From assembly GCA_033065855.1 (NCBI GenBank), contig JAVXUO010000253.1, positions 558,001-622,000 of the forward strand: a stretch of DNA of 64,000 nucleotides, read 5' to 3'. A program made the position numbers and the translations under genes. Shown here one piece after another: positions 1 through 12,448 of this stretch; position 1 is the stretch's first letter; every line of letters begins with the position of its first letter. The DNA is from Escallonia rubra. Its lineage: Eukaryota > Streptophyta > Magnoliopsida > Escalloniales > Escalloniaceae. The notes under the pieces are model-generated. The model saw only the letters and a program-made list of their open reading frames with translations, searched no databases and had not been told where the DNA came from.

Positions 1-1021
1 CCAGTTCAAAGATGTGGAATTTTATTACATACCTCAAGCTAAGAACAACTTTGCCAATGCCCTAGCCACCCTTGCATCAATAGTAGACATACCCGAAGGA
101 CAGGAGATAGAGCCATTTGTCATACAAAAGAGAGACCAACCGGCCTATTACTTCATGGTAGCACCCGTAGAAAAAGATGAAATAACCGAACATTGGCATA
201 CTGATATACAAAATCTTATCCAGGACTGATGGGTGTTTCATGAAGGATTGGGTAGTTTGAAAAGATGGACAGTACAGTTCATCATGTGTGACCAGAGACT
301 AAATAAGAGACATTATAATGGGGAACACATTTTGTGCGTAACTGAGAGAGAGAGAGACCAGACAAATCATGGAAGACATACATGCATGAGAGTGTGGACC
401 ATATATGAACGAGCGGATGCTAGCCAAGAAAGTCCTCCGTCAGGGATACTATTGGAGTACCATGGACCACGACTGTGTCAAGTATGTGAAGAGATGTCAC
501 AAATGTAAGGTGTACGCTAACTTGCAACATTTTACCTCCCTGGATTTGTACTACATGACTTCCCCGTGGCCGTTCTCAGTTTGGGGAATAGATGTGATAG
601 GAAAAATCAGTCCCAAAGCCTCTAACGGGCATGAATTCATACTAGTAGCCATAGATTATTTCACAAAGTGGGTGGAAGCCACTTTGTATGCCATGCTCAA
701 CGCTAGGAATGTGGCTCAGTTTATCTGGACGAACATCATTTGCAGATATGGGGTACCCTAAGAGTTAATCTTGGATAACGGGCTACATTTTGAAGGAGAA
801 GTCACAGACTTAGCCGAGCAATATGGTATTGTCCGACATCGTTTGTCTCTGTATCGACAGCAAATGAACGGGACTGTCGAGGCCGCCAGTAAGAGCATCA
901 AGAGCATGTTGAGTAAAATGACGGATTTGTATAGAAGATGGCCAAACAAGCTTCACTATGCACTCTGGGGCTATAGAACATTAATGAGGACGTCAATCTG
1001 GATATCCCATATTTGTTAGTC
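1..1021 (+). mobile_element. Tat-lineage Ty3/gypsy pol fossil (RNase H end and integrase)
   Basis: Plus-strand translations give the end of an RNase H region (YIPQAKNNFANALATLAS, from about 14), then an integrase zinc-binding part (CHKCKVYANLQH, near 500) and the integrase core (WGIDVIGKISP, ILVAIDYFTKWVEA, ALWGYRT, about 580-1000). These phrasings are typical of the Tat lineage (Ogre/Retand type). The element runs in from the left edge of the window and is interrupted on the right by a solo LTR; its pol resumes at 4911. It is broken in several places and is an old fossil. Confidence 0.85.
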
Positions 1022-1026
1022 TACGT

Positions 1027-4000
1027 TGTGATACCTCGAAAATACCGAAAATTAATCTTACCGTGAGTTTGATTAATTAAGGGGTGCTATTTTTATTAAG
1101 TAGCAATATGTTGGTGATAATTAAGTGTTAGGGAGCTAAATAAGGGGTTAGTGTGGCCTTGGAGGTTAAAATGTAATATTGAAAAGTTAAGGGGCTAAAA
1201 TGTAATTTTGGAAAATATGGTGAACGGGATGCATATTTTTATCAAGTTGCATCATTTCGATAATAATGAGGTGTTAGGAGGCTAAAGGAGGGGTTAGGGT
1301 GATTTTCGGGTCAAATTGTAATTTTTCCAAAGTTGTGGGGCCAAAGTGTAATTTTGGAAACTTTGGGGCTAAAGTGCAATTTTGTAAAGTTGCACTTAGG
1401 TGTCAAAATTTGAGAGAAAGTGGCCACCTCCAGCTAGAGTCTCGGATGACTAATGAAATCTAAAGATAAATTAAGGGAGTGGATGAAATAGAAACAAAAG
1501 AAAAAGGAAAGAAATCTAGGGGATGAAAATGCAAATATAAGAAAGTTATGAACATGAATAGTAGCATGAACAGTAATCCCGTGAAGAACACAGCAAACAG
1601 AGAAGAAAGAGAAGAAAAAGAGGGGAAGAACAAGAGGAAGAAAGAGAAAGAAAAATCCTAAACTCTAACAGGGTAATCTCTACATCTCGAGCCATTAATT
1701 GTGAAGAATTTTGGGTTAATTTGGTTGTAATTTCGTGTTATGTGTGTGTGTGTGTGTGTCTATATATATATGTGTGTGTGCGTGTGTGTGTGTGTGTGCT
1801 GATGGAGATTATGATGAAATTATGAATCATTGGTGAGTATGAAGGCTTAGAAAGGAGAAAATGAGGAAAATTGGTAGAGATTCCAGTGTTGTGCGTGCGT
1901 TTTGTGTGAGTTTAGTGTGTGTTCATGGTGTGTTTCGAGTGAGACGATGGAGTGAATTTGGGTGGATTAATAGATGTAATGGTATGTTAAAATGTGTAAA
2001 ACAAAGTGGAATTAGGTGAATTTGGGTGGAATTGGAAGTGGGTGTGGATGAATGAGTGGGATTCATGTGAAATGGATGTCTCAGCCATGAGAGATGTGAG
2101 GAAGAAGATGAGTGTGTGAAGAAAAGGGGAATTAGTGTGTGTGTGTGTTTGATGTGAATAGTGACTATTTTTGTCACTAAAGGTAAAAATTAATTAATTA
2201 GGTTAAAACTCAAATTTTTAAAAATTGTTAGGGTAAGATTTAGCCAAAGTATGAAAAAGAGACCCTAGTTATTTTTAAGAGACCTATATTGTGAAAACCT
2301 TTCGGATTTTTCCGAGATCTGAAAGAGGGTGAACGAACGCGGAAAGTTTGGAAATTTACAGTGAAATTTAAAATATCAAACGAATGTGGTTTCGTGCAAA
2401 ACTTTTATGAGGACCCTAGCATAATAAGAAGTTCCATTTTCCAAATTTTCGGGTCCTTCTGAATTCGTTAGCTATTTTTGGCCGAACGGACTTTTAAGCG
2501 CTCAGTCCAGACACCGCTTCGAGATTTTTGGGCGAAATTTTTTTAAAATGCTTTTTAGCTCAATAATGATTTCGGAATGCTTAAAATAACATTTTTTTAA
2601 AGTATTTTGGAGATTTTTCTGGTGCCGGGAACCCTCAGGGGGCATTTTGTTAATTTGTCACCTAAAGAGGGGTATTTTAATAATTTTTCCAATAAAATTT
2701 TTCAAAGGACTTGTGAGTCCGGGAAGGATTGTAAAACACCTGAAAGGTTGTTTTGAAATAGATTTGGGGTGTTGTAGTGGTAGTGAAACCTCAGGGGGTA
2801 TTTTGGTAATTTACCGCCCAGAGGGGGTACTTTGGTAATGTTTTCTATAAAAATTTTTGAATGACTTTTTAGTTCGGGAAGGGGTGTAAGACACCTGAAA
2901 AGTTGTTTTAAAGTATTTTTGAGATATTTGTTGAGGCGATGGCCGCTAGGGGGTGTTTTGGTAAAATTACATAAGTCAGGGGGTATTTTGGTAATTTGTC
3001 ATGTTGGAGCTAAATTTTCTGGAACGCGGGTAATTCAGCGTTCGGAGTGGTGGGAAGTGAGGAATGGTGTTAATACGTTGAACTAATGAGATAATTGCTA
3101 TTGCTAATGCGTTGGTAAGCCTAGGTTAAGGATCCGGTTATCGAATCGGATTCACGAGCTGTTGTAAGACAAACGGTTAATGGGAAGGGGTAGAATTAGG
3201 AGTGCGTATATGTTGAATGATGTCTAACGAGTAGAGTATTATTTGACTAGGTGATGCAGCTCGTTGCGATCAGAGCTTGTGAGTTGCTTTGGCTATAAGC
3301 CAATGAGGTAAGGACAATGCGGTTTTGATATGCTAATTAATTATTTCAATTAGCATGGCATGTTGATGACATTTATGTTAAACTCTTGTTGTTATGATGG
3401 GACACCGGTGGTCATTGTGACCGATATTCATTTAATTGAATTATGTTGTTAAGGACTTAAGGTAGAATAAATTCCCTTAGTCCGTCCCGTTGGCGAAGTT
3501 TAGTGAGGATAATGCATGTCCTAGTATGCTATGATTCGATTCGATTAGCATACCTGACGTTGTGGGTGATACTGTGTAGGGGTTGTTGTGAGATGTCGGT
3601 AATTATTGATAGCCGATATCTCTTCTTTTTTTAGAACATCATTGAGGACTTGTGGCAAACTTCTCTCGAGTCCGCTCTATCCTTGATGATGATGTTGTAG
3701 AGATCGTTGCGTTGTTGTTGTGAAATGTTGGCACTTATTGATAACCGACATTTATCCTATGTAAGAACGTTGTTGAGGACTTGTGGTTAATTTCTCCCGA
3801 GTCCGCCCCGTTGATGATGTTTACGTTGAATCTATGTTGTTATGTTGAAACACCGGTTGATCTTCTGATCCGTTATTCCTTGTTGAGTTGTATTAATGAG
3901 GACATAAGGTGGAATAATTTTCCCTTAGTCCGCCCTGTTGATGAAGTCATGTTGCTTGGCTGTAAGGTGGTTAGGAAAAGCACTTTAGATGAGTTCTCTG

Positions 4001-4910
4001 CTTGTTGACAGTGTCTCTTCTATATACTTGAGACTGAGATGAACATACTACAAAATGGGACATCAATATGAGGAGGATGGCCTATGAATTATGATCACTG
4101 GCCAAAGAGGATGGATGTCGCTTGAGCAGAGTCTATCGTGTCTGGTCGAGTCCAATTCGTCGTGTCCACGTTGCATTGCATTTGATTTTATTTTGATGTT
4201 GACGATTTTCATGATTTGTATTTCAATGATGTTTATCCTCACGACATTGGATTTCGGGTCCACTTGCATAGTCGATCAGTCAGTCCAGTCCATGAGGAGG
4301 TGGCAGTAATGCTATTCTGTTGGGCCTTAAAGCCGCTAAGTCTAACGGAAAAAAAAAATATCGTTTGACAAGTTATGTTGATGCTGAAATTTATTGTAAA
4401 CTCTTGATTCATTGTTATCGTTGAGATGATTATTATTCCTCCGAGTCTCTTGAATCATTTGTACACGATACTCCTCGTGTTGTCTTTACTGGGCGATTTG
4501 CGCTCATTCCTTATGTTGTGTGGTGCAGGCTATAAGGTTGATCAAGAAGAACCCTCTAGAAAGGGAAAAGAAACATGCTAGAAAAGTTTAGCAAGGGGAT
4601 CAGTTGTGTGAGGTAAGACAAGCTAGAAATAGTGAGACAAAGACTGAGTTACGAGATAGGTTGATAAGAGTCATACGATTACAGTCGTATATTAGGTTGT
4701 AACCATTCATGTTGTTTAGAGACTTGAAAGTCTTCCGCTGCAGTAAGATGTATGTTTGTAAGAAAAAAAATTGTAAGGACGCATTTTGGAGCGTCTATTA
4801 ATGATGTATGAGTATGAGGATATAATTGCTTTGTATTCAGCACAAGGTTTTGAATATGATTATGGTCGATAACTCAGCCCGGTGATGTCACCAGGATTGA
4901 GGGTGTCGCA
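1027..4910 (+). mobile_element. Solo LTR (about 3.9 kb) inserted in the Tat pol
   Basis: The unit begins TGTGATACC and ends GGGTGTCGCA, so it has TG...CA ends. It is flanked by a 5 bp target duplication, TACGT (1022-1026) and TACGG (4911-4915). It splits the integrase of the host element cleanly. No coding region or second LTR is seen inside, so a solo LTR is the simplest reading. Internal blocks, such as repeated 'ggggtattttggtaattt' phrases and a 'tttttgggcgaaa' block near 2525, match those in the LTR at 50076-56811. This suggests one long-LTR chromovirus family, perhaps Tekay/Del-like. A GT/TA microsatellite lies near 1740-1800. Confidence 0.75.
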
Positions 4911-5304
4911 TACGGCATGTAGGCCGTGCTCCCGATAGAATTGGAAGTCAACTATCTCAGGGTGCTATTGGAGAATCAGATAGCGAAGGAAGACTGGGTG
5001 AGAAACATATTTGATAGCAGACGAGAAAAGGTTGAACGTGCTCTATCACATCCGGGGCTACCAGAGGCAGAATGACTGAGCATTCAACAAGCGAGTGAAG
5101 GGACGCAGATTGAAAGAAGGAGAATTGGTGTTAAAGGAGAACGTTGGACAAATTTGAAAACCACGTGAAAATTTTGAACCCAACTTGTCAGGTCCCTATA
5201 TGGTCAAGCATATCATGACTGTGGGTGGCAGCATTGTTGGTTGATTTAGATGGAATCAAGTTATCACAGCTAGTCAATCTAGATCGATTAAAGAAATATT
5301 ATGC
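4911..5304 (+). mobile_element. Tat-lineage integrase C-terminal fossil
   Basis: This continues the pol fossil seen at 1-1021. Plus-strand phrases include AVLPIELEVNYLRVLLENQ and a terminal LDRLKKYYA, which match the usual end of Tat integrases. The two parts were one element before the solo LTR at 1027-4910 inserted. It is broken. I see nothing supportable in the 270 bases after it (5305-5574). Confidence 0.75.
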
Positions 5305-5574
5305 TTGAGCGAATTTTGTAATTGAAGTATGAATGACCTAATCCTCCTTAAGAACATTTTTCCAGCACACACAAATTGATGTAACATATAGATAGAAGTA
5401 CGTAGGCAACCAGTAAAGTTACCTCGGGTGTGGTCAGGTTTTAGTAAAATTCTTTCATTCCACTTGCTAAAGCACTGACTACATTCTTGAGAAAAATAAA
5501 AAAGCCTGGTAGGATGAAAATCGTACAAAGGGCGGCCTAGGCAAAAGTCAGGGCAAGAAAAATTCTAAGTCCAA

Positions 5575-7340
5575 TCAGCAACCTATGGGATATCAGCTAG
5601 CATATGTTTTATCTTCTTCATACTTGGACTATCCTCATCATTTATGATCAACTTCCATGTCTTCAAATCCTTCTGGTAAGCTGACCTCTGAGATATAGGA
5701 ATCACATCATCTACTTCCTCTACTTGAAAAGTCAGCCTCTGATCCACTTTGTCCTTATCTTTATTACCCTGCCTGTCAAACTGATCCTCGAGATAAGCAT
5801 CTACACTTGCCTCTCAGTTCCAAGTAGCTTTGACAGTTGGGTTCCTCTTTGGTGGCTTCTCTTTTAACAGCAAAGCGAGATGTCGTTGGGGCTCGTCCAT
5901 ATGCAGAGACCATATCGGATTCCCATTAGCATTAAACTTCTCCTCAAACATCTGGGAACCAATCCAAGAGCGTCCGATCCAAGTAACTCGAACTTCATCT
6001 TCAGTCTAAGGATGACATAAACCTTGTAGCATGCTCTGTAAAGACCTGCCAGCCTCAGACATCTCAGGGCTTAATCCGATAACAGCACTAGCTTCCCCTT
6101 TTGCTTGCTCCAGATATTGTATCTCACAAGCAATGGGGAAGTCTCAATCCAATTCCACTCTCAGTTTGCCTTCCAAAGATAATATTTTTTTCCCAAACAA
6201 AGGCCCAAAGCCAACAGATGTATGTGTTAGGCAATAAGGGTGAACATATTCAATATCGATGATGAAAGGTTTATATTCAATAAAACTGTGAGTATAAGGC
6301 GGATGACTCCCAGCCACTTAACACAGCTTCAATTATGGAAGGACCAAGGGCTTGCTCCCCTAAAAACTCTCCATAGACTTTCAAAATCACTTGTTCATAA
6401 CCGAATTGCCTCAGGATCCGATAAGCAAAGTAGAAGGATGTGTAACGCAATCCTAGGAGATAAAGGCAGGGATATTCAACTGTTCTCAGAACTGGCCGGT
6501 GAGCCCTCCATCATTTATAGTACCAACGAATATCCTTGGACTGCTGCACATAGAAGAAGTGAGTCCACTCGTCTATGTCAGAACGACCTTCAAAGAGTAA
6601 AGGCCGAGAACGGAAAGCATCGGGGTTGTATCCTACTACAGCAGGTTTGGCTATCAAGCACATATGGTCCAGTAGCCACATGTACAAAATCAAGGAACTA
6701 CCTCCTAATGGAACGCCAGAGTCCTAATGAACATCGGTGATACCAAGTAAAGTTTTGGCTAGTACTAAAAGGATGAGGGTTTTTCCTCGGGTAGACATTT
6801 GAACCAAGACGTTAGCTAGCCTCACATCAACAATCCCGAGGCTAGAAAAGGTGAGATATTTGGCTACCAAGCATAGCGCCAGGGTAGAAACTCTACCATG
6901 GGCACATTATTCGTTACAACCAGTCGACTTGGCAGAAAAATACTCTATCAGAGGAAAAAGTTGAATACCTTCACCCCGAATGAAAGACCGAACATGTTCC
7001 TTTGAGACCTTCAATAAAGTTTTAAGGGACTTGACATAATCATCTTGAATAGTCGGAATGGCAATTGGGAGATTGGCTGGAACATCATCACGATAGAGAA
7101 CTCTTCAAAGGTAGGGCAGAATTCTGTCAGACTGAAATGGAAAACATGATCCTCGACATCACAGAATCTACAATCAGCACGAAGAATATCCTCATGAATC
7201 GTCAAGCCATCACGGATTTCAGTTTGAACCTCCCATCTGTATGTTTCAATTCAATCTTGTTGAAGGACTCTGGGAACGAACGAAATTGGAGCTCGAAAAA
7301 TTGTAGGATCATCTTCGAAAGTCATTTAGAGTTCTGAGAA
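5575..7340 (-). pseudogene. Antisense extra-ORF relic, plant-mobile-domain / DUF7745-like
   Basis: Minus-strand translations give FSLTEFCPTFEEFS (about 7100) and, further on, LLDHMCLIAKPAVVGYNPDAF, DEWTHFF and YRILRQFGYEQV (about 6690-6400). This order resembles plant-mobile-domain / DUF7745 proteins: the 'F...E.CPT.EEF' segment, a helical block with a W/H-rich strand, then a 'RQFGF.Q' segment. It lies downstream of Tat pol in the opposite orientation. That is a known place for extra ORFs in Tat elements, so I treat it as part of that fossil rather than a host gene. It is broken. The far end (5575-6240) is assigned only by continuity. Confidence 0.5.
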
Positions 7341-7371
7341 TTGATGAATTTTATTCTAAAAAGACGAGTCA

Positions 7372-7374
<3 letters not shown>

Positions 7375-7431
<57 letters not shown>
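7375..7431. repeat. (AT)n microsatellite
   Basis: About 28 uninterrupted AT dinucleotides sit just upstream, in the minus-strand sense, of the antisense ORF relic. Confidence 0.95.
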
Positions 7432-7432
<1 letters not shown>

Positions 7433-7489
7433 CCCTAGTTTGTATAAAGTTAGGAGTCAAAAAATTAAAAATTCATGAAATTTTATCGG

Positions 7490-7750
7490 ACAAACCATCT
7501 GGTTTTCGATTAACTGGCCGATTTTCCGATTTAATTTGTACATTTGATGGTCTATATTTCTGATCAACCATATGGTACTCTTAAGAAAATTTAATTTTCT
7601 TCCGACCGACCGGCCAATTTTGGCTTGAAATTTGAATTTTCTTCTGACCAACCGTCCGGTTTGGCCGTAAAATTGGAGTTAGGCTTTGACTAACCAACCG
7701 GTTTTCCTCGAGAATATTTTCGGTCACCGACTAACCAGCTGGTTAGTCAC
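7490..7750 (-). repeat. Cluster of CTAACCNACCGGTT-like motifs
   Basis: At least five degenerate copies of a motif close to GACTAACCAACCGGTTTTCG lie here, for example near 7499, 7603, 7646, 7690 and 7726, roughly 30-45 bases apart. The core AACCGACCGGTT is nearly palindromic. A second cluster is at 10690-10925 and single copies occur in the Tat LTRs near 36066 and 41617. This lies 5' of the antisense ORF at 5575-7340. I see nothing in 7751-8055. Confidence 0.6.
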
Positions 7751-8055
7751 TCTTTGTGAAAACTTTGAAGGGTTTGCCTACTTTTAGGGCAAACCCTGTA
7801 CCCATCGAGTTTCAATTCTCAATTTTCAAATTCTCAAACTCTATTTTTTGTTCATTCCTGCCCCATCCTCCTTCTTTCTGTGCATGTGTGATTATGGACG
7901 TGTAATATAAATTAACATAGGAAGCTAACTAATGGCCATTAATTGAAAACACAAAAAATAAATGTACGAACATCAATGTTTAAAGCTAAGTCCCTTAGAG
8001 ACTCTAACCAAATAACTAGGCCTACTCCAGACCTAGGAACTAACAACAACAATCA

Positions 8056-10519
8056 TCATCGTGTCTTCCTCTGAGATCTTCTAGGGCTGGGCATCCTTTC
8101 TCGCCTCAACTCTGAAGCCTCCTGAGCTTCCTCTTCGACCTCCTCATTGGGCTCCTCCTCGGCTTCGGCTTCGGCCTCAGCTTCCTCTGCTTCTGTTTCT
8201 TCCTCGTCACCCCTGCATAGTCCTCTTCCTCGGCAGCTCGGGATGATTTTCGTGTTGGCTGTGATAAAGAAGAAGATGGCTATCCTTTTGCTATCGGTAG
8301 CAGTTTCCTTTCCCTTTGACGATGGCGGCCTATGCCTTATGTACTCTCTAGTCCAAGGCCAGTTCACTACTACACTCTTCACGCGCTTGCCCTTGGGAAT
8401 AACTAGGATCGCCCTAGGGATAGCTTTAAATGCAGCAGTGGGGGTTGGGTGCTCTGTGGAGCTCAATCGGCAACTCGATCCACATCCTGAAGGTGGCACC
8501 GAGGAAGTAAGAGTAAGCGTCTACTTCGAAGTCCCGTTCAACGAGAGCATGTCATGATATCCCGATACCATGCCCTTTAGGCAGTGTATCATCCTATAAG
8601 CATCACGGAGTAGGGAGGTAGGGACCTACATAGAAAAATCATCAAGTCAAAATCTCGCTTGCATGAGTGATACGAAGAAATAAAGTGAGAGCAAGTTAGG
8701 ATTTACCGTGTGGGTTCAAGCCAGTTCCTTGAGCCCAAAGACTTCAGAATCTTTCTCCGACCGTCGGAGGGGCTCATACTCAGGAGTTTTACCCTTGGGG
8801 TGGTGCGGCACCGTCTATTGAGGGAATGGAAGGCCTTCGGCCACATCATCTTCTGTCTTCTTCCTCTTTCCCTTCTTGTCTCGGGCCGCCTTCTCCCGTT
8901 GAATTTTTTTTCAGCAGCTTTAAAGTCAAGGAGGGCGCAAAATCCTCTTGCACGAACACCTTGTACTTCCGAGGATCGTTCTGCCACCATAGCGATGCCA
9001 CCAGATGCCCCTAGTCAAAGCCTGCCTCAAACCCCTATCTAACTCTATCGGGTGATACAACTCCTCGAGAGGAGCTGCATGTATCTTGAAGCCCAAATCC
9101 TCTAGATGATGCTGAGGAACACCTAGGTAGAACTTCTCCTGCGAGGGCCCCACCAGTAGCATTTGGCCCGAGTATGGCGCAACTCGTCAGGATACTTTAC
9201 CACCTTGTGCCACCACGAGACAAAGATTCCTAAATTGGAGAAGAGAGATGTGAGAAGTTAATAAGCACACGTAAAAGAAAAAATTTCATGACCTAGAAGC
9301 TTGCTTATCGGACGCTCTCTCAGCCCGTTGAAACTGTCTCAGTGCACAAACTCCGAGATCCCAAACCGATCATCCTTAAAGTTCCACCAGGTCATCGCCG
9401 GTGAAGTCATAGCATGAGCCACCTCCGCCAAGCAAGGAGCAGGAAAACCCAAAAGCTCAAATCTATCGAAACAAAAAACGTGTGACTATATGTCAAGAAT
9501 GAGCATTGGAATTATTAGAAAATATTCACAAAGCTTAGGTATACCTCCTGGACATCACAAAATCTCATGAAGTTAAGCGTCTGCCTCTGAGACACTGCAC
9601 CCATCGACCGATACAAGTAAGCCAAAGCGGGATTACCCCAGTCGTACTCCCCAATATCCCCAATCATCTCAAGGGCTTGAAGGCACCACAGCTGAATCGA
9701 GTCGTCCCCGTTACTAAATAGAGTTTACCTTAGAGTGTAGAGCAGAAAACCTTGGACGAACTGATCAACTGCAATAGGCTCCATCACATCCAAGTTCATG
9801 TGCTCATAGTGATTGTGGATGGAACCCAAAGTATCGAACCACCCTTTTTGATGGATGGCTCGTAGTCGAGTAGATGGACCACAAGGTCTCAATCCTTATC
9901 GAAATCATGGGCCTCTGTTGACAATGAACACCAATGATGTTCGTGAATTCAAAAGGGGTGACTGTCGCCTCCCTGAATGGCATGTGAAAAAGTGTTGGTG
10001 GAATTCCACCAACGCTCGGCAAGGTATAGAAGATGCTTTTTACTCCGGATAAAAGCATGTAGCCCATCCAGAAAGGGACAGAAGCCCGTAGCGGCTACTC
10101 TATTCTTAACGAGGTCGGGGAGTTTTGCTCACCACTCTCTCACAAGGCTAGGGGAGCCCCTACATCGCATATTTCTGGGAAGAAGCTACAAATCCGCAAA
10201 GAAAAAGAGAAAAATGTCCGGTTCATGTAGGAATTGCATGAAAACCATAAAAGCATGGGGCTTAACGTGCATGGGCATGGGGTGTGGGGGTGTGTGGGGG
10301 TGTGTGGGTATGTGTGAAGTAAGGTGAAATAGGGTGTGCCTAGGAAGGAAATTTGAAGCAAACTTACCTCCACCGCAAAATAGAGCGTACTAAGATGAGT
10401 GCCTGTTCCGGGGTGAGCAATGAACGATCATCGGCTCGATTCTTTGGTTGAAATCTGGAATTTTTACCGATTTCGGGACCTCCCTCATGCCCCTTGTGAG
10501 TTCTCACATACTCCTCCAT
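8056..10519 (-). pseudogene. Antisense plant-mobile-domain (PMD) ORF relic with acidic tail
   Basis: Minus-strand translations give an N-terminal segment starting MEEYVRTHKGHEGG (ATG near 10519). Next come phrases typical of the aminotransferase-like plant mobile domain: LVKNRVAATGFCPFLD, LAERWWNSTNTF, and DWGNPALAYLYRSMGAVSQR near 9600. The 3' part (about 8230-8056) encodes a strongly acidic Glu/Ala stretch followed by a basic end, RRSQRKTR. PMD proteins occur as host genes (MAIN/MAIL1 family) and inside Tat-type and Mutator-type elements. Its position and orientation after a Tat pol and a second PMD-like relic favour the element-borne kind. It is broken in several places. Confidence 0.6.
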
Positions 10520-10689
10520 GATTATGAGAAATTGAAGAGATGGGGAAGAGATTTGGGGTATTTATAGATTAGAAGTATGGTTAGGGCTAAAAGGGACGAT
10601 CTAGAACTCCTAGCGAGAAAAAATCTGAGAGAGATTGGAGTGGAATTGAATTAGAAGTGTTTGAGAAAACCCTAAAGTCATGCACAAAA

Positions 10690-10925
10690 ATGGGCGGCCC
10701 AATCGGTCGATTTTGTCATTTAAGTCGGTCAAAGTTTCTGACTAACCGGTCGGTTCTCGACTCTTCGAATTTCAAAAATCCCATAGTCTCTGACTAACCA
10801 ACCGGTTCTCCTACCAAATTTTTGAAAATTCAAAAACCTGCAATTCAATTGGTCGATTTTCGACTTAAATTTTCATAGCTTTCAGCAGTTCTGACCAACC
10901 GGCCGATTTTCGGCCTCTTTTTGCA
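10690..10925 (-). repeat. Second cluster of CTAACCNACCGGTT-like motifs
   Basis: About five copies lie near 10695, 10740, 10790, 10853 and 10887, spaced 35-60 bases apart, with the same core as the cluster at 7490-7750. This cluster lies about 170 bases 5' of the PMD-like ORF on the minus strand. Both antisense ORFs therefore have the same upstream arrangement. Confidence 0.6.
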
Positions 10926-11572
10926 TGCTTGTGTGTTTTTAGTGCTTCCATCATCTTTATAAATTTGCTGTTGTCTGCGCGTGCACTGTCACTTGATATC
11001 TATTCATTGGCTTGAGGGCGTTATTTTTTAGTATTTGTATGCCAGCTTGTGCATGTCCTACGTCTGATCTTTGAGTGATTCACTACCCAAATTTTTTTAA
11101 ATCAATTGCTCTATCCAACGGCTCTTGTACAGTGTAAAGCTAATAATAGATTCCGTGTTTTTTACTAGTATCTTCTTGTGACTTTACAACCAAAAGTAAA
11201 GAGTTTTATGTGCAATTAATTCACCATATAGGTCAAAGCAATTTGAGTATCCGCTACAGGCTCTTCATTTTAATACCTCAGCCTTTTCGTACTTGGCGAG
11301 GAAGTTCAAGAGAAACTGAGATAAAATTCTGAAGATGTCAGAGGATTTCATAAATTTTTTGCTCTTATTCTCTTCAATTTCGTTAAAACAAAAATTGGTC
11401 ACGCGCGCCTCTTGTGAAATAAAACATTCAGATAGTCTTCTTCACGAAGTAATTTTTAATTCTATTAAATTCCTCACTCAACCATCACCACAAACGAATG
11501 GACAGGAAATGCAGATCAAGAATGTTGATTTTGCCAATGGTACACTAACAAAAATTTTAGCTCAAAACTGAT
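10926..11572. other. Spacer 3' of the MGDG synthase gene
   Basis: This is AT-rich sequence with no coding signal I can support. It should contain the 3' UTR of the MGDG synthase gene, but I cannot place a poly(A) site with confidence. Confidence 0.5.
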
Positions 11573-12100
11573 TTAAGTTGAAAAATATTGAGGTACAGTA
11601 CTTTTCTGTCTAACCAGCTCATCAAGATCATGGACAATCTTGAATACTGCATCAGACCTTGCCAGCCTCAATGCATTTCGTGACATGGCCATGAGCTCAT
11701 CTGCTTTCGGACCAAACCATTGAGCAACAATATTAGCTATATGTTTTGGCGACTTTGAAAATTTCCCGCACCCATTTTCCACCACGTATGGTACATTCCC
11801 AACTTCCTGCAATATATGAAGAGAAGTAATTCAGTTAAGGAAACGTTAAGTTGATTGAAATTCATAGTGAACTTTGCTCGTAGCAACCGCCACTTTTGCT
11901 CTCCACAGCATGTCTGTCTTAACACTTCTCCGGATTCTTCTATCCCTCGTGAATCAATTTCACTTACTAAAAGCAACAATGACTTGGTAACTACATTCTA
12001 AATTAGTCAATAAACAATAAATACATATTTCATCCAAGAAATGCTAGAGGTTTATCAAAACTCAGAATCACATTATAATCCGCAAAGCTGACTTCTTTTT

Positions 12101-12139
<39 letters not shown>

Positions 12140-12417
12140 GTCATCGTAACCCATGACTCGAACAAATAGGTAAACTACTAGATTGAAGCCATGATAGGCC
12201 AAGTATAATAAAAAAACAAATTTTTGGCCTAATAGTAGCAATGGAATCAGATTAACAAAGAAACCTTGTACAGATATTTTGAAAAATAGGTTTGAATATA
12301 TAACTTGTGTTCCCAATTCTGCGATGCATTAAAAGTTGAATCTATGGGTTTTGCACTTTAGTCGTCATGAACCTGCACAATTTATCCTTGAAAAAAAGTA
12401 AAAAGTAGGACTCTGTA

Positions 12418-12448
<31 letters not shown>

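Noticed and set aside
8147-8557. A 136-codon plus-strand frame
   Set aside because: It lies opposite the acidic tail of the antisense PMD-like relic, whose composition suits coding on the minus strand better.
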